NCBI RefSeq assembly: GCF_900156165.1
Contig: NZ_FTMY01000006.1
Location: 186,001-250,000, forward strand
DNA from: Pseudacidovorax sp. RU35E
GTDB lineage: Bacteria; Pseudomonadota; Gammaproteobacteria; Burkholderiales; Burkholderiaceae_C
Length of the DNA stretch: 64,000 nucleotides
Reading direction: 5' to 3'
The position numbers and the translations under genes were made by a program. Positions 27,621-36,292 of the stretch are shown here, piece after piece; the first letter of the stretch is position 1; each line of letters starts with the position of its first letter. The notes under the pieces were generated by a model, which made no database searches, was not told the origin of the DNA, and saw nothing but the letters and a program-made list of their open reading frames with translations.

Positions 27621-29420
27621 ATGGCCCTGACCATCGAACAACTCAACGCCGCCTCCGCCGCCGAGGCCGTCGCGCTGCTGGAAGGCACCTACGAGCATTC
27701 GCCCTGGGTGGCCGAAGGCGCGCTGGCCGAGCGGCCCTTCCGCTCGCTGCAGCACCTCAAGGCGGCCCTGGCCCAGTCGGTGACGCGTGCGTCGGCCGAT
27801 CAGCAGCTGTCGCTGATCCGCATGCACCCGGAGCTGGCCGGCAAGGCGATGGAGAGCAACGCGCTCACCGCCGAATCGACCAATGAGCAGAGCAAGGCGG
27901 GCCTCACCGCCTGCACGCCGGAAGAGCTGGCGCGCATCCGCGAGCTCAATGCGGCCTACGGCCAGAAGTTCGGCTTTCCCTTCATCCTGGCCGTGCGCGG
28001 CCCGCGCGGCACCGGCCTGCCCAAGGCCGAAATCCTCGCCACCTTCGCACGGCGGCTGAACAACCACCCGGACTATGAACGGGCCGAGGCGCTGCGCAAC
28101 ATCCACCGCATCGCCGAGATCCGCCTCAACGACAAGTTCGGCGTCTCGCCCGAGCTGGGCAACCAGGTGTGGGACTGGCAGGAGCAACTCGCCCTGCACA
28201 GCGACCCCGGCTTTGCAGAACAGGGCCAGCTCACCGTCACCTACCTCACCCAGGCGCACCGTGCCTGCGCGCTGCAGATCAGCACGTGGATGCACGAGGT
28301 GGGCTTCGACTCGGTGGAGATCGATGCCGTGGGCAACGTCATCGGGCGCTACGAGGCCGAGGGCTTCGTCACCAGCGGCGGTGCGGTACCCGGCGCGCCC
28401 ACGCTGCTGACCGGCTCGCACTACGACACGGTGCGCAACGGCGGCAAGTACGACGGCCGGCTGGGCATCTTCGTGCCCATGGCCTGCGTCAAGGAACTGG
28501 CCCGCCAGGGCCGCCGCCTGCCCTTCGCCTTCGAGGTGGTGGGCTTCGCGGAAGAGGAAGGCCAGCGCTACAAGGCCACCTTCATCGGCTCGGGCGCGCT
28601 CACCGGCCACTTCAACCCCACCTGGCTGGACCAGGCCGATGCCGACGGCATCACCATGCGCGAGGCCATGCAGCAGGCGGGCCTGAAGATCGAGGACATC
28701 CCGAAGATCCAGCGCGACCCGGCCAAATACCTGGGCTTCATCGAGGTGCACATCGAGCAGGGCCCGGTGCTCAACGAGCTGAACCTGCCGCTGGGCATCG
28801 TCACCTCCATCAACGGTGGCGTGCGCTATGTGGGCGAGATCCATGGCATGGCCAGCCATGCCGGCACCACGCCCATGGACCGTCGCCGCGACGCGGCCTG
28901 TGCCGTGGCCGAGCTGATCCTCGCGGCCGAGAAGCGCGCCCGCCAGGACGCAGACTCGGTGGCCACCGTGGGCATGCTGAATGTGCCGGGCGGCTCGATC
29001 AACGTGGTGCCCGGCCTGGCCAAGTTCAGCCTGGACATCCGCGCGCCGCGCGACGACCAGCGCAATGCCGTCATCGCCGACGTGCTGGCCGCGCTGGAGG
29101 AGATCTGCAGCCGCCGCGGCCTGCGCTACACGCTCGAAGAGGCCATGCGCGCGGCCGCCGCGCCCAGCCATCCCGACTGGCAGGCCCGCTGGGAGGCCGC
29201 CGTGGACTCGCTCGGCGTGCCGCTCTTTCGCATGCCCAGCGGCGCCGGCCACGACGCCATGAAGCTGCACGAGATCATGCCGCAGGCCATGCTCTTCGTT
29301 CGCGGCCTCAATGGGGGCATCAGCCACAACCCGCTCGAATCCACCACCAGCGACGACATGCAACTGGCCGTGCTCGCCACGCAGAAGCTGCTGGACAACC
29401 TCGCGAAAGAACAACGATGA
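27621..29420 (+). CDS. Fused OHCU decarboxylase / allantoate amidohydrolase
   Basis: 599-residue fusion of two ureide-pathway enzymes. Residues 1-172 are OHCU decarboxylase (UraD): catalytic-region MHPELAGK with His69 and the ending NIHRIAEIRLND. Residues about 178-599 are an M20-type allantoate amidohydrolase / carbamoylase: GSHYDTVRNGGKYDG (His267, Asp269, Asp278), EEEGQRY (Glu311/312), His377 in EVHIEQGPVL, and GISHNP (His569). Thus it would catalyse formation of S-allantoin and, after PuuE, hydrolysis of allantoate. No stop or frameshift between domains. Stop overlaps the next start (ATGA). Confidence 0.93.
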   Translation: MALTIEQLNAASAAEAVALLEGTYEHSPWVAEGALAERPFRSLQHLKAALAQSVTRASADQQLSLIRMHPELAGKAMESNALTAESTNEQSKAGLTACTPEELARIRELNAAYGQKFGFPFILAVRGPRGTGLPKAEILATFARRLNNHPDYERAEALRNIHRIAEIRLNDKFGVSPELGNQVWDWQEQLALHSDPGFAEQGQLTVTYLTQAHRACALQISTWMHEVGFDSVEIDAVGNVIGRYEAEGFVTSGGAVPGAPTLLTGSHYDTVRNGGKYDGRLGIFVPMACVKELARQGRRLPFAFEVVGFAEEEGQRYKATFIGSGALTGHFNPTWLDQADADGITMREAMQQAGLKIEDIPKIQRDPAKYLGFIEVHIEQGPVLNELNLPLGIVTSINGGVRYVGEIHGMASHAGTTPMDRRRDAACAVAELILAAEKRARQDADSVATVGMLNVPGGSINVVPGLAKFSLDIRAPRDDQRNAVIADVLAALEEICSRRGLRYTLEEAMRAAAAPSHPDWQARWEAAVDSLGVPLFRMPSGAGHDAMKLHEIMPQAMLFVRGLNGGISHNPLESTTSDDMQLAVLATQKLLDNLAKEQR

Positions 29421-30655
29421 CCGACTACGCCCAGCTCGACGCCTGGATCGACGCCCATTTCGACGAGGAGGTGAAGTTCCTCCAGGAGATGGTGCGCGTG
29501 CCCACCGACACGCCGCCGGGCAACAACGCACCGCATGCCGAGCGCACCGCCGAGCTGATCGCCGGCTTCGGCTTCGAGGCCGAGAAGCACGCCGTGCCCG
29601 CGCAGGAGGTGAAGGACTACGGCCTGGAATCGATCACCAACCTGATCGTGCGCCGCCGCTATGGCGACGGTGGCCGCACCGTGGCGCTCAATGCCCATGG
29701 CGACGTGGTGCCCCCCGGCGAAGGCTGGACGCACGACCCGTATGGCGGCGAGATCGTGGACGGCAAGCTCTACGCCCGCGCCGCGGCCGTGAGCAAGAGC
29801 GACTTCGCGAGCTTCACATTCGCCGTGCGCGCGCTGGAGGCCGTGGCCAAGCCAGCCAAGGGCGGCGTCGAGCTGCACTTCACCTACGACGAGGAATTCG
29901 GCGGCATCCTGGGCCCCGGCTGGCTGCTGAAGAAGGGCCTCACGAAGCCCGACCTGATGATCGCGGCCGGCTTCAGCTACGAGGTGGTCACGGCCCACAA
30001 CGGCTGCCTGCAGATGGAAGTGACGGTGCACGGCAAGATGGCCCATGCGGCCATTCCCACCACGGGCGTGGACGCGCTGCAGGGCGCGGTGCACATCCTC
30101 AATGCGCTCTATGCGCAGAACACCCTGTACCAGCAGGTCACGTCGAAGGTCGAGGGCATCAGCCACCCGTACCTCAACGTGGGCCGCATCGAGGGCGGCA
30201 CCAACACCAACGTGGTGCCCGGCAAGGTGGTGTTCAAGCTGGACCGCCGGATGATCCCGGAGGAGAACCCGGCCGAGGTCGAGGCATCCATCCGCGAGGT
30301 GATCGCCAAGGCCGCGGCCGAGTTCAAGACGGTGGCCGGCGGCATCGAGGTGGAGGTCAAGCGCCTGCTGCTGGCCAATTCGATGAAGCCGCTGCCGGGC
30401 AACCAGCCGCTGGTCGAGGCCATCCAGAAGCACGGCGAGCAGCTCTTCGGGCAGCCGATCCCGGCCATGGGTACGCCGCTCTACACCGACGTGCGGCTGT
30501 ACGGTGAGGCGGGCATTCCCGGCGTGATCTACGGTGCCGGGCCGCGCACGGTGCTGGAGTCCCACGCCAAGCGCGCCGACGAGCGCCTGGAGCTGGAAGA
30601 CCTGCGCCGCGCCACCAAGGTGATCGCGCGCACGCTGGCGGATCTGCTGGCCTGA
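29417..30655 (+). CDS. M20 family hydrolase with altered metal site
   Basis: 412-residue ArgE/DapE-like M20 protein. First metal pair AHGDVVPP (His94, Asp96) and DEEFGG are present. The bridging aspartate normally in GRGxxDxKG is absent: the sequence reads ARAAAVSKSD with Val125 in its place. The dimerisation domain is normal (VNVGRIEGGTNTNVVPG-like) and the end ESHAKRADERL is typical. Coupled to the UraD-amidohydrolase fusion by ATGA, so possibly a late ureide step such as ureidoglycolate processing; the substrate is not known. Confidence 0.85.
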   Translation: MTDYAQLDAWIDAHFDEEVKFLQEMVRVPTDTPPGNNAPHAERTAELIAGFGFEAEKHAVPAQEVKDYGLESITNLIVRRRYGDGGRTVALNAHGDVVPPGEGWTHDPYGGEIVDGKLYARAAAVSKSDFASFTFAVRALEAVAKPAKGGVELHFTYDEEFGGILGPGWLLKKGLTKPDLMIAAGFSYEVVTAHNGCLQMEVTVHGKMAHAAIPTTGVDALQGAVHILNALYAQNTLYQQVTSKVEGISHPYLNVGRIEGGTNTNVVPGKVVFKLDRRMIPEENPAEVEASIREVIAKAAAEFKTVAGGIEVEVKRLLLANSMKPLPGNQPLVEAIQKHGEQLFGQPIPAMGTPLYTDVRLYGEAGIPGVIYGAGPRTVLESHAKRADERLELEDLRRATKVIARTLADLLA

Positions 30656-30661
30656 GCGCGC

Positions 30662-31273
30662 TCAGCCGCGCAATGGCAGCAGGATGCCGATGGCGGCGAA
30701 CAGTGCGCCGCACGCGCGGTTGAAGCTGCGTCCCACCCGCGCCAGCCAGCCCGTGATGCGCTGGGCCAGGCTGGCCAGCACCAGCTCGGTCAGGAACTCG
30801 ATCACCAGGAAGGTGCCCGCCATCACCGCGAACTGCACGGCCACGTTGCGGGCCGGGTCCACGAACTGCGGCAGGAAGGCGGCGAAGAACAGGATGCCCT
30901 TGGGATTGGTCGCTGCCGCGAGGAAGCCCTGGCGGAACAGCGTGGCGCCCCGCGCCTGGGCCGCGCCCGCCGACCGCGCCACCTGGATGGGCGGCGCGCG
31001 CCACACCTGCACGCCCAGCCACACCAGGTAGGCGCCGCCCACCCACTTGAGCACCGTCAGCCACATCAGCGAGGCCTTCAGCAGCGCACCGATGCCGAAC
31101 ATCGACAGCGCGATGACCAGCAGGAAGCCCAGGCTGCCGCCGAACAGCGTGTAGAGCGTGCGGCGCCGGCCATGCAGCGCGCCGTGCGTCAGCGCCAGCA
31201 GGCTGTTGGGGCCAGGCGAAAGCGACAGGCCGAGGGCCGCGAGGGTGTAGACGAGCCAGACGTGCAGGGCCAT
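30662..31273 (-). CDS. LysE/RhtB family exporter
   Basis: 203-residue inner-membrane transporter of the LysE/RhtB amino-acid efflux type. About six hydrophobic segments are present. Family motif SPGPNSLLALTHGALHGRR at about residues 20-38 and the conserved FLAAATNPKGILFFAAFLPQF. Start ATG 31273. Convergent with the M20 gene (6 bases between), so unrelated to the ureide operon in transcription. Substrate unknown. Confidence 0.92.
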   Translation of the reverse strand: MALHVWLVYTLAALGLSLSPGPNSLLALTHGALHGRRRTLYTLFGGSLGFLLVIALSMFGIGALLKASLMWLTVLKWVGGAYLVWLGVQVWRAPPIQVARSAGAAQARGATLFRQGFLAAATNPKGILFFAAFLPQFVDPARNVAVQFAVMAGTFLVIEFLTELVLASLAQRITGWLARVGRSFNRACGALFAAIGILLPLRG

Positions 31274-31373
31274 GGGGCAGCGGGGAACAGGAGGTGGGGC
31301 GAGCATAGCCTTGCAGGTTGGCGGCGGTGAGCCCGATGCCAGAGCGATCCGCGCGGGCCTGATGCCCCCACAC

Positions 31374-31435
31374 CCGTTCGCGCTGAGCCTGTCGAAGCGC
31401 CGGCCCCGGGGCCTCTACGCGCTCAGCCCGAACGG
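31374..31435. repeat. Inverted-repeat element CCGTTCG...CGAACGG
   Basis: Left arm CCGTTCGCGCTGAGC (31374-31388) pairs with the right arm GCTCAGCCCGAACGG (31421-31435), one mismatch, around a spacer containing CTGTCGAAG. This resembles the widespread CCGTTCG...CTGAGC..GTCGAAG element of proteobacteria. The right arm supplies the last codons and stop (31423-31425) of the LysR gene on the minus strand. Parts recur at 33964-34013. Confidence 0.75.
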
Positions 31436-32403
31436 TTGGATGAGATCGAAACTCGCGCCGACGCCGCCCGCCGCGCCCGGCCCAGCTTGCGCCGCCCGAC
31501 CGCCTGGATGGCCTGCGCGAGGTGCGTGGCGAAGGCACGCACCGGCTCGGTGGGCGTGCGTCCCGGCAACGACAGCAGCCGCAGCCGCCGCTGCTGCAGG
31601 GGCGCCTCGGCGAAGGGCCGCGCCACCACGGTGCCGTCGGCGATCAGGTGCGCCACCGTCAGATGACCCGACAGCACGATGCCCGGCACACGCAGCAGGG
31701 GCAGGAGCACCGACGAGAAGTTGCTTTCGAACGCCGCGGTGTAGCGCAGCCCCTGCAGGCTGCACGCCTGGTCGAACAGCTGGCGCGTGGTCATGCCGCG
31801 GCTGCCCAGGTAGAGCGGAAAGGCCACCACCTGCGCCACCTCCACCGCCGTTTGGCGCGCCAGCGGGTGCTCGGGCGCCATCACTGCATAAACGGGCGCG
31901 GGCGCCTCGTATTCCACATGCAGTTCCGCTTCGGGCGCCACGCTGTACTTGAGGCCGAGGTCCGCCTCACCGCGCGCCAGCCAGCGAGCCACCTCGTCGG
32001 GCGAGCCGACGCGCAGTTCCAGCCGCGCCTCGCCATGCACGTCGCGGAAGGCCTGCATCACGCCCGGCATGAACTGCGTCGCAAAGCCCTCGGTGCATGC
32101 CACGCACACACGCTGCGCCTGCACGCGGCCCAGGGCGCTGGCCTGCTCCAGCGCCTGCAGGCCGTCGGCCACCGCATGGCGCAGGTAGGCGGCGAGGCGC
32201 TCGCCGGCGGCGGTGGGCGCCATGCCGCGGGTGCGGCGCTCGAAGAGCGGCGTGCCCATCTCGTCCTCCAGCCGGGCGATCTGCCGGCTCACGGCCGAGG
32301 GCGCCACATGCAGGCGCGCGGCGGCCTGGTTGACCGAGCCGGTCTGCGCCACCTCCAGGAAGTGGCGCATCGGGATGCTGAGCAGTTGGGGAGCACGGGC
32401 CAT
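31423..32403 (-). CDS. LysR-family regulator
   Basis: 326-residue regulator. N-terminal helix-turn-helix (MRHFLEVAQTGSVNQAAARL, then PSAVSRQIARLE), followed by the periplasmic-binding-like effector domain. Start ATG 32403. Divergent from the M20 peptidase/Bug gene pair at 32524-35098, which is its most likely target. The C-terminal tail (SSNRSG) is encoded by a dispersed repeat, suggesting the original end was altered by repeat insertion. Confidence 0.92.
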   Translation of the reverse strand: MARAPQLLSIPMRHFLEVAQTGSVNQAAARLHVAPSAVSRQIARLEDEMGTPLFERRTRGMAPTAAGERLAAYLRHAVADGLQALEQASALGRVQAQRVCVACTEGFATQFMPGVMQAFRDVHGEARLELRVGSPDEVARWLARGEADLGLKYSVAPEAELHVEYEAPAPVYAVMAPEHPLARQTAVEVAQVVAFPLYLGSRGMTTRQLFDQACSLQGLRYTAAFESNFSSVLLPLLRVPGIVLSGHLTVAHLIADGTVVARPFAEAPLQQRRLRLLSLPGRTPTEPVRAFATHLAQAIQAVGRRKLGRARRAASARVSISSNRSG

Positions 32404-32523
32404 GGCGCCCGATTCTGCCCCCGCCACCATTGCCTGCCAGGCAATACGACCGCGACAAAACGATAGGCCAGGCAACGGGTTTCCGGCCTTCCCCTTGCAT
32501 GCATCGCCGGCACAGGATCACCC

Positions 32524-33933
32524 ATGCACCGAAACGATGCCCTCACCCTGGCCCAGTCGGCCCTCGACAGTGGCCGCCTTTTCGCCGACCTGCGCCGCCG
32601 GGTCGCCTTGCGCACCGAAAGCGATGGCGGCACCGTGCCGCTCGCCCTCGCCGCCTACCTGACGGACGAGCTGCGCCCCAGCCTCGAAGCTTTGGGCTTC
32701 GACTGTCGGCTCTGCCCCAACCCCGACCCGAGGGGCGGCCCTTTCCTCATCGCCCGCCGCATCGAGGACCCGGCCCTGCCTACGCTGCTGAGCTATGGCC
32801 ACGGCGACGTGGTGAGCGGACAGGACGCGCAATGGCGCGAGGGCCTCGCGCCCTGGACGCTGGTGGCCGAGGGCGAGCGCTGGTACGGCCGCGGCACCTC
32901 CGACAACAAGGGCCAGCACAGCATCGCGCTGGCCGCGCTGGAGGCCGTGCTGCAGGCCCGCGGCGGCCGACTCGGCTTCAACATGACCTGGCTGTTCGAG
33001 ACCGGCGAGGAAGCCGCCTCGCCCGGCCTGGCCGCCGTGTGCGAGGCCGAACGCGCCGCGCTGGCCGCCGACCTTTTCATCGCCAGCGACGGGCCGCGCG
33101 TGGGCACGCGCCAGCCCACGCTCTTCCTCGGCTCGCGCGGGGCCGTCAACTTCACGCTGCGCATCCGCAGCGGCCGCACCCGCGGCTACCACTCGGGCAA
33201 CTGGGGCGGCGTGCTGGCCAATCCGGCCACCCGCATCGCCCATGCGGTGGCCACGCTGGCCGACGCACGCGGACGCCTCCTGGTGGAGGCGCTGCGGCCG
33301 CCGCCCGTGGACGATGCGGTGCGCCGCGCGCTGGCCGACATCCCCATCGGGGCCGAGCCGGACGATCCCGCGCTGGACGCCGGCTGGGGTGAGCCTGGCC
33401 TGACGCCCGCCGAGCGGCTGGTGGCCTGGAACACCTTCGAGGTGCTGGCCCTGGAAGCCGGCAACCCGCAGCGGCCCATCAACGCCATTCCGCACCAGGC
33501 CGCGGCGCACTGCCAGCTGCGCTTCGTGGTGGGCACCGACTGGGAGCGCACCGCAGAGCATGTGCAGGCGCATCTGGCGGCGCACGGCTTCGACGATGTG
33601 GAGGTCCAGGTCACGCTGGCCGGCGCGGCCACGCGGCTCGACCTGCGCAACCCCTGGGTGGGATGGGCCGTCGGCTCGATCGCCCGCAGCGCCGGCGACG
33701 CACCCCACCTGCTGGCCAACCTGGCCGGCTCGCTGCCCAACGACATCTTCGCCACCCAGCTCGGCCTGCCGACGCTGTGGGTGCCCCACGGCCACGCCGG
33801 ATGCGCCCAGCATGCGCCCAACGAGCACCTGCTGGTGCCATTGATTCGCCAGGGACTGGCCGTGATGGCCGGCCTCTACTGGGACCTGGGCGAGCCGGGC
33901 GCGGCCCCCTGGCCGGATCGCGCCATGGGCTGA
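32524..33933 (+). CDS. M20 family metallopeptidase
   Basis: 469-residue zinc hydrolase of the M20 family (dipeptidase/carboxypeptidase-like). Full metal motifs: SYGHGDVVSG, YGRGTSDNKGQHS and ETGEEAASPGL. Dimerisation domain about residues 200-330, then NAIPHQAAAHCQLRFV. Upstream of a Bug binding protein and divergent from a LysR regulator, suggesting uptake and hydrolysis of an amide or peptide-like acid; the substrate is unknown. Confidence 0.9.
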   Translation: MHRNDALTLAQSALDSGRLFADLRRRVALRTESDGGTVPLALAAYLTDELRPSLEALGFDCRLCPNPDPRGGPFLIARRIEDPALPTLLSYGHGDVVSGQDAQWREGLAPWTLVAEGERWYGRGTSDNKGQHSIALAALEAVLQARGGRLGFNMTWLFETGEEAASPGLAAVCEAERAALAADLFIASDGPRVGTRQPTLFLGSRGAVNFTLRIRSGRTRGYHSGNWGGVLANPATRIAHAVATLADARGRLLVEALRPPPVDDAVRRALADIPIGAEPDDPALDAGWGEPGLTPAERLVAWNTFEVLALEAGNPQRPINAIPHQAAAHCQLRFVVGTDWERTAEHVQAHLAAHGFDDVEVQVTLAGAATRLDLRNPWVGWAVGSIARSAGDAPHLLANLAGSLPNDIFATQLGLPTLWVPHGHAGCAQHAPNEHLLVPLIRQGLAVMAGLYWDLGEPGAAPWPDRAMG

Positions 33934-34117
33934 ACCGATGCCGGCTTGGCCGGTCCTGCGCCCGTCGAAGGGTTGAGGGCCTGCGTCACGCTTCGACAAG
34001 CCCAGCCCGAACGGACTTTGACTGGCTCAGACCGAACCGACTTTCGTTTGCCGACCGGCATTGGCCTCGGGCTCCGCTTTTTTTCTTCGCTTTTCGGACT
34101 TCCTGCAAGGACCTTCC
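33934..34117. repeat. Spacer with repeat fragment (GTCGAAG / CTTCGAC, CCCGAACGG)
   Basis: 184-base gap with no gene. GTCGAAG (33964-33970) and CTTCGAC (33991-33997) form an inverted pair, followed by AAGCCCAGCCCGAACGGAC, matching pieces of the element at 31374-31435 and repeated once more in degraded form around 34020-34050. It may separate expression of the peptidase and Bug genes. Confidence 0.55.
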
Positions 34118-35098
34118 ATGAACAAACGCCATTTCCTCGGCACCGGTGCCGCCCTCGCCCTCGGCGCCGCCCTGCCTTCCCTCGCCTTCGGGCAGGAGCC
34201 CTGGCCCAGCCGCAGCGTGCGCCTGGTGGTGCCCTTCCCGCCGGGCGGCGGCACCGACATCGTGGCCCGTGCCCTTGGGCAGAAGCTGGCCGAGCGGCTG
34301 GGCCAGCCGGTGGTGATCGACAACAAGCCCGGCGCCTCCACCATCATCGGCACCGACGCCGTGGCCAAGGCCGCACCGGACGGCTACACGCTGCTGCTGT
34401 CGGGCTCCACCAGCTACAGCGTCAATGCCGCGCTGCGGGCCAAACTGCCCTACGACCCGGTTCGAGACCTGGCGCCCATCGGCATCGTGGCGCGCACGCC
34501 GCTGGTGCTGGTGGTGGCGGCCAGCGCGCCGTGGCGCACCGTCGACGAACTGGTGCGCGCCGCCAAGGCCAAACCCCAGTCCATCCGCTACGCCACCTTC
34601 GGCAGCGGATCGGGCCCACATCTGGCCGGCGAACTCTTCGCCCTGGCCTGCGGCGCCAAGCTGCAGGACGTGCCGTACAAGGGCAGCGCCCAGGCCACCA
34701 TCGCCGTGATGGGCGGCGAGATCGAGATGGGCATCGACACCGTCGCCGCCGTGGCGCCGCATGTGCGCGCCGGCAAGCTGCGCGCCCTGGGCATCGTGGG
34801 TGCCACGCGGGCCAGCCTGCTGCCCGAGGTCAAGACCCTTGCCGAGCTGGGCCTGCCCGACGCCACCTTCGACGCCTGGTACGGCCTGGCCGCGCCGGCC
34901 CGCAGCCCGGCCGTCGCGCTCGACCGCCTGGCCAGGGAAGCGCGCGCCCTGCTCGCGGACCCTGCACTGCAGGCGACGCTCAAGGCCCAGGGCATGGAGC
35001 CGGTGTGGATCGACGCCGCGGCCTTCCGCAGCCAGATGGAAGGCGAGATCTCGCGCTACCGCGCCCTGGCCCACCGGGCCAACATCCCGATGGAATGA
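34118..35098 (+). CDS. Bug-family tripartite tricarboxylate binding protein
   Basis: 326-residue periplasmic solute-binding protein of the Bug/TctC type. Signal peptide MNKRHFLGTGAALALGAALP..., mature start near Gln. Family motifs: RSVRLVVPFPPGGGTDIVAR, VVIDNKPGASTIIG, AAPDGYTLL and VPYKGSAQAT. No TctA/TctB membrane partners are nearby, as is common for these orphan proteins in Burkholderiales. Ligand unknown, perhaps a carboxylate linked to the upstream M20 enzyme. Confidence 0.93.
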   Translation: MNKRHFLGTGAALALGAALPSLAFGQEPWPSRSVRLVVPFPPGGGTDIVARALGQKLAERLGQPVVIDNKPGASTIIGTDAVAKAAPDGYTLLLSGSTSYSVNAALRAKLPYDPVRDLAPIGIVARTPLVLVVAASAPWRTVDELVRAAKAKPQSIRYATFGSGSGPHLAGELFALACGAKLQDVPYKGSAQATIAVMGGEIEMGIDTVAAVAPHVRAGKLRALGIVGATRASLLPEVKTLAELGLPDATFDAWYGLAAPARSPAVALDRLAREARALLADPALQATLKAQGMEPVWIDAAAFRSQMEGEISRYRALAHRANIPME

Positions 35099-35200
35099 GA
35101 CGCCCGGCCGCTTCGTGAAGAAGCGCACACCGCCCATGGCTGCGGCGGCATGCCCTCCGACAGCTTGCGGTCATGGGGGGCGGCTACATTCGCTGCCACC

Positions 35201-36274
35201 ATGAATTCCCCTCAGCTGCAACGCGGCTTCTTCCTGTTCCTGCTGGCGGCGGTCACCGTCGGCTTCGTCTGGATCCTGATGCCCTTCTTCGGGGCCGTGC
35301 TGTGGGGGGTGGCCCTGGCCATCCTGTTCACGCCGCTCTACAAGCGGCTGCTGCGCAAGTTCGGCAACAAGCGGCGCACCCCGGCCGCCCTGGCGACCCT
35401 GGCCATCGTGCTGTTCATCGTGATCATTCCGCTGTCGATGATCGCGGTGACGCTGGTCCAGGACATCGTGCTGGTCACCCAGCGGTTGCGCTCGGGCGAG
35501 CTCAATTTCGTCAACTACTTCCAGCAGATCGTCGGCGCACTCCCGGGCTGGGCGACGAATCTGCTGGACCGTTTCGGCCTGGGCAATTTCGAGGCGATCC
35601 TCGAAAAACTCAGCGCCGGCGCCGCGCAAGGCAGCCAGATGCTGGCCTCGCAGGCGTTGAGCATCGGGCAGAACACCTTCGACTTCCTGGTGAGCTTCTT
35701 CGTGATGCTCTACCTGCTGTTCTTCCTGCTGCGCGACGGCGCCGACCTGTCCAAGACCATCCGTGAAGCCGTGCCGCTGGCCCGGCCGCACACGCACTAC
35801 CTTCTCAACAAGTTCACCACCGTCATCCGCGCCACCGTCAAGGGCAACGTGGTGGTGGCGGCGGTGCAGGGCACCATCGGCGGCCTGGCCTTCTGGGCGC
35901 TGGGCGTGCAGGGCGCGCTGCTGTGGGGCGTGGTGATGGCCTTCCTGTCGCTGCTGCCGGCGGTGGGGGCGGCGCTGATCTGGGCGCCGGTGGCCATCTA
36001 CTTCCTGGCATCGGGTGCGATCGTGAAGGGGCTGGTGCTGATCTTCGTGGGCGTCTTCGTGATCGGGCTGGTGGACAACCTGCTGCGCCCCATCCTGGTG
36101 GGCAAGGACACGCAGATGCCCGACTACATCGTGCTGATCTCCACCATCGGCGGCATGGCGCTGTTCGGCATCAGCGGCTTCGTGATCGGGCCGGTGGTGG
36201 CGGCGCTGTTCATGGCGGCGTGGGGGCTTTTCATGGCCTCGAACGAAGAGGACGGCAACGCGCCGCGCAGCTGA
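35201..36274 (+). CDS. AI-2E family transporter
   Basis: 357-residue inner-membrane protein of the AI-2E transporter (PerM/UPF0118) family. About 7-8 hydrophobic segments; a long amphipathic region about residues 100-165; conserved LLPAVGAALIWAPVAIYFL and GLVDNLLRPILVGKDTQMPDYIVL. Members include AI-2 exporters and Na+/H+ antiporters; no evidence here for either. Stands alone between the Bug gene and a convergent LysR. Confidence 0.9.
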   Translation: MNSPQLQRGFFLFLLAAVTVGFVWILMPFFGAVLWGVALAILFTPLYKRLLRKFGNKRRTPAALATLAIVLFIVIIPLSMIAVTLVQDIVLVTQRLRSGELNFVNYFQQIVGALPGWATNLLDRFGLGNFEAILEKLSAGAAQGSQMLASQALSIGQNTFDFLVSFFVMLYLLFFLLRDGADLSKTIREAVPLARPHTHYLLNKFTTVIRATVKGNVVVAAVQGTIGGLAFWALGVQGALLWGVVMAFLSLLPAVGAALIWAPVAIYFLASGAIVKGLVLIFVGVFVIGLVDNLLRPILVGKDTQMPDYIVLISTIGGMALFGISGFVIGPVVAALFMAAWGLFMASNEEDGNAPRS

Positions 36275-36292
36275 GCGTTCCCACCGCGGGCC

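Noticed and set aside
26397-29531. Minus-strand frame of about 1040 codons opposite the ureide operon
   Set aside because: Covers four well-recognised plus-strand genes; low-complexity composition typical of an antisense shadow.
35201-36274. Quorum-sensing (AI-2 export) role for the AI-2E family genes
   Set aside because: Family name only; members include ion antiporters and there is no luxS or related gene in the window.
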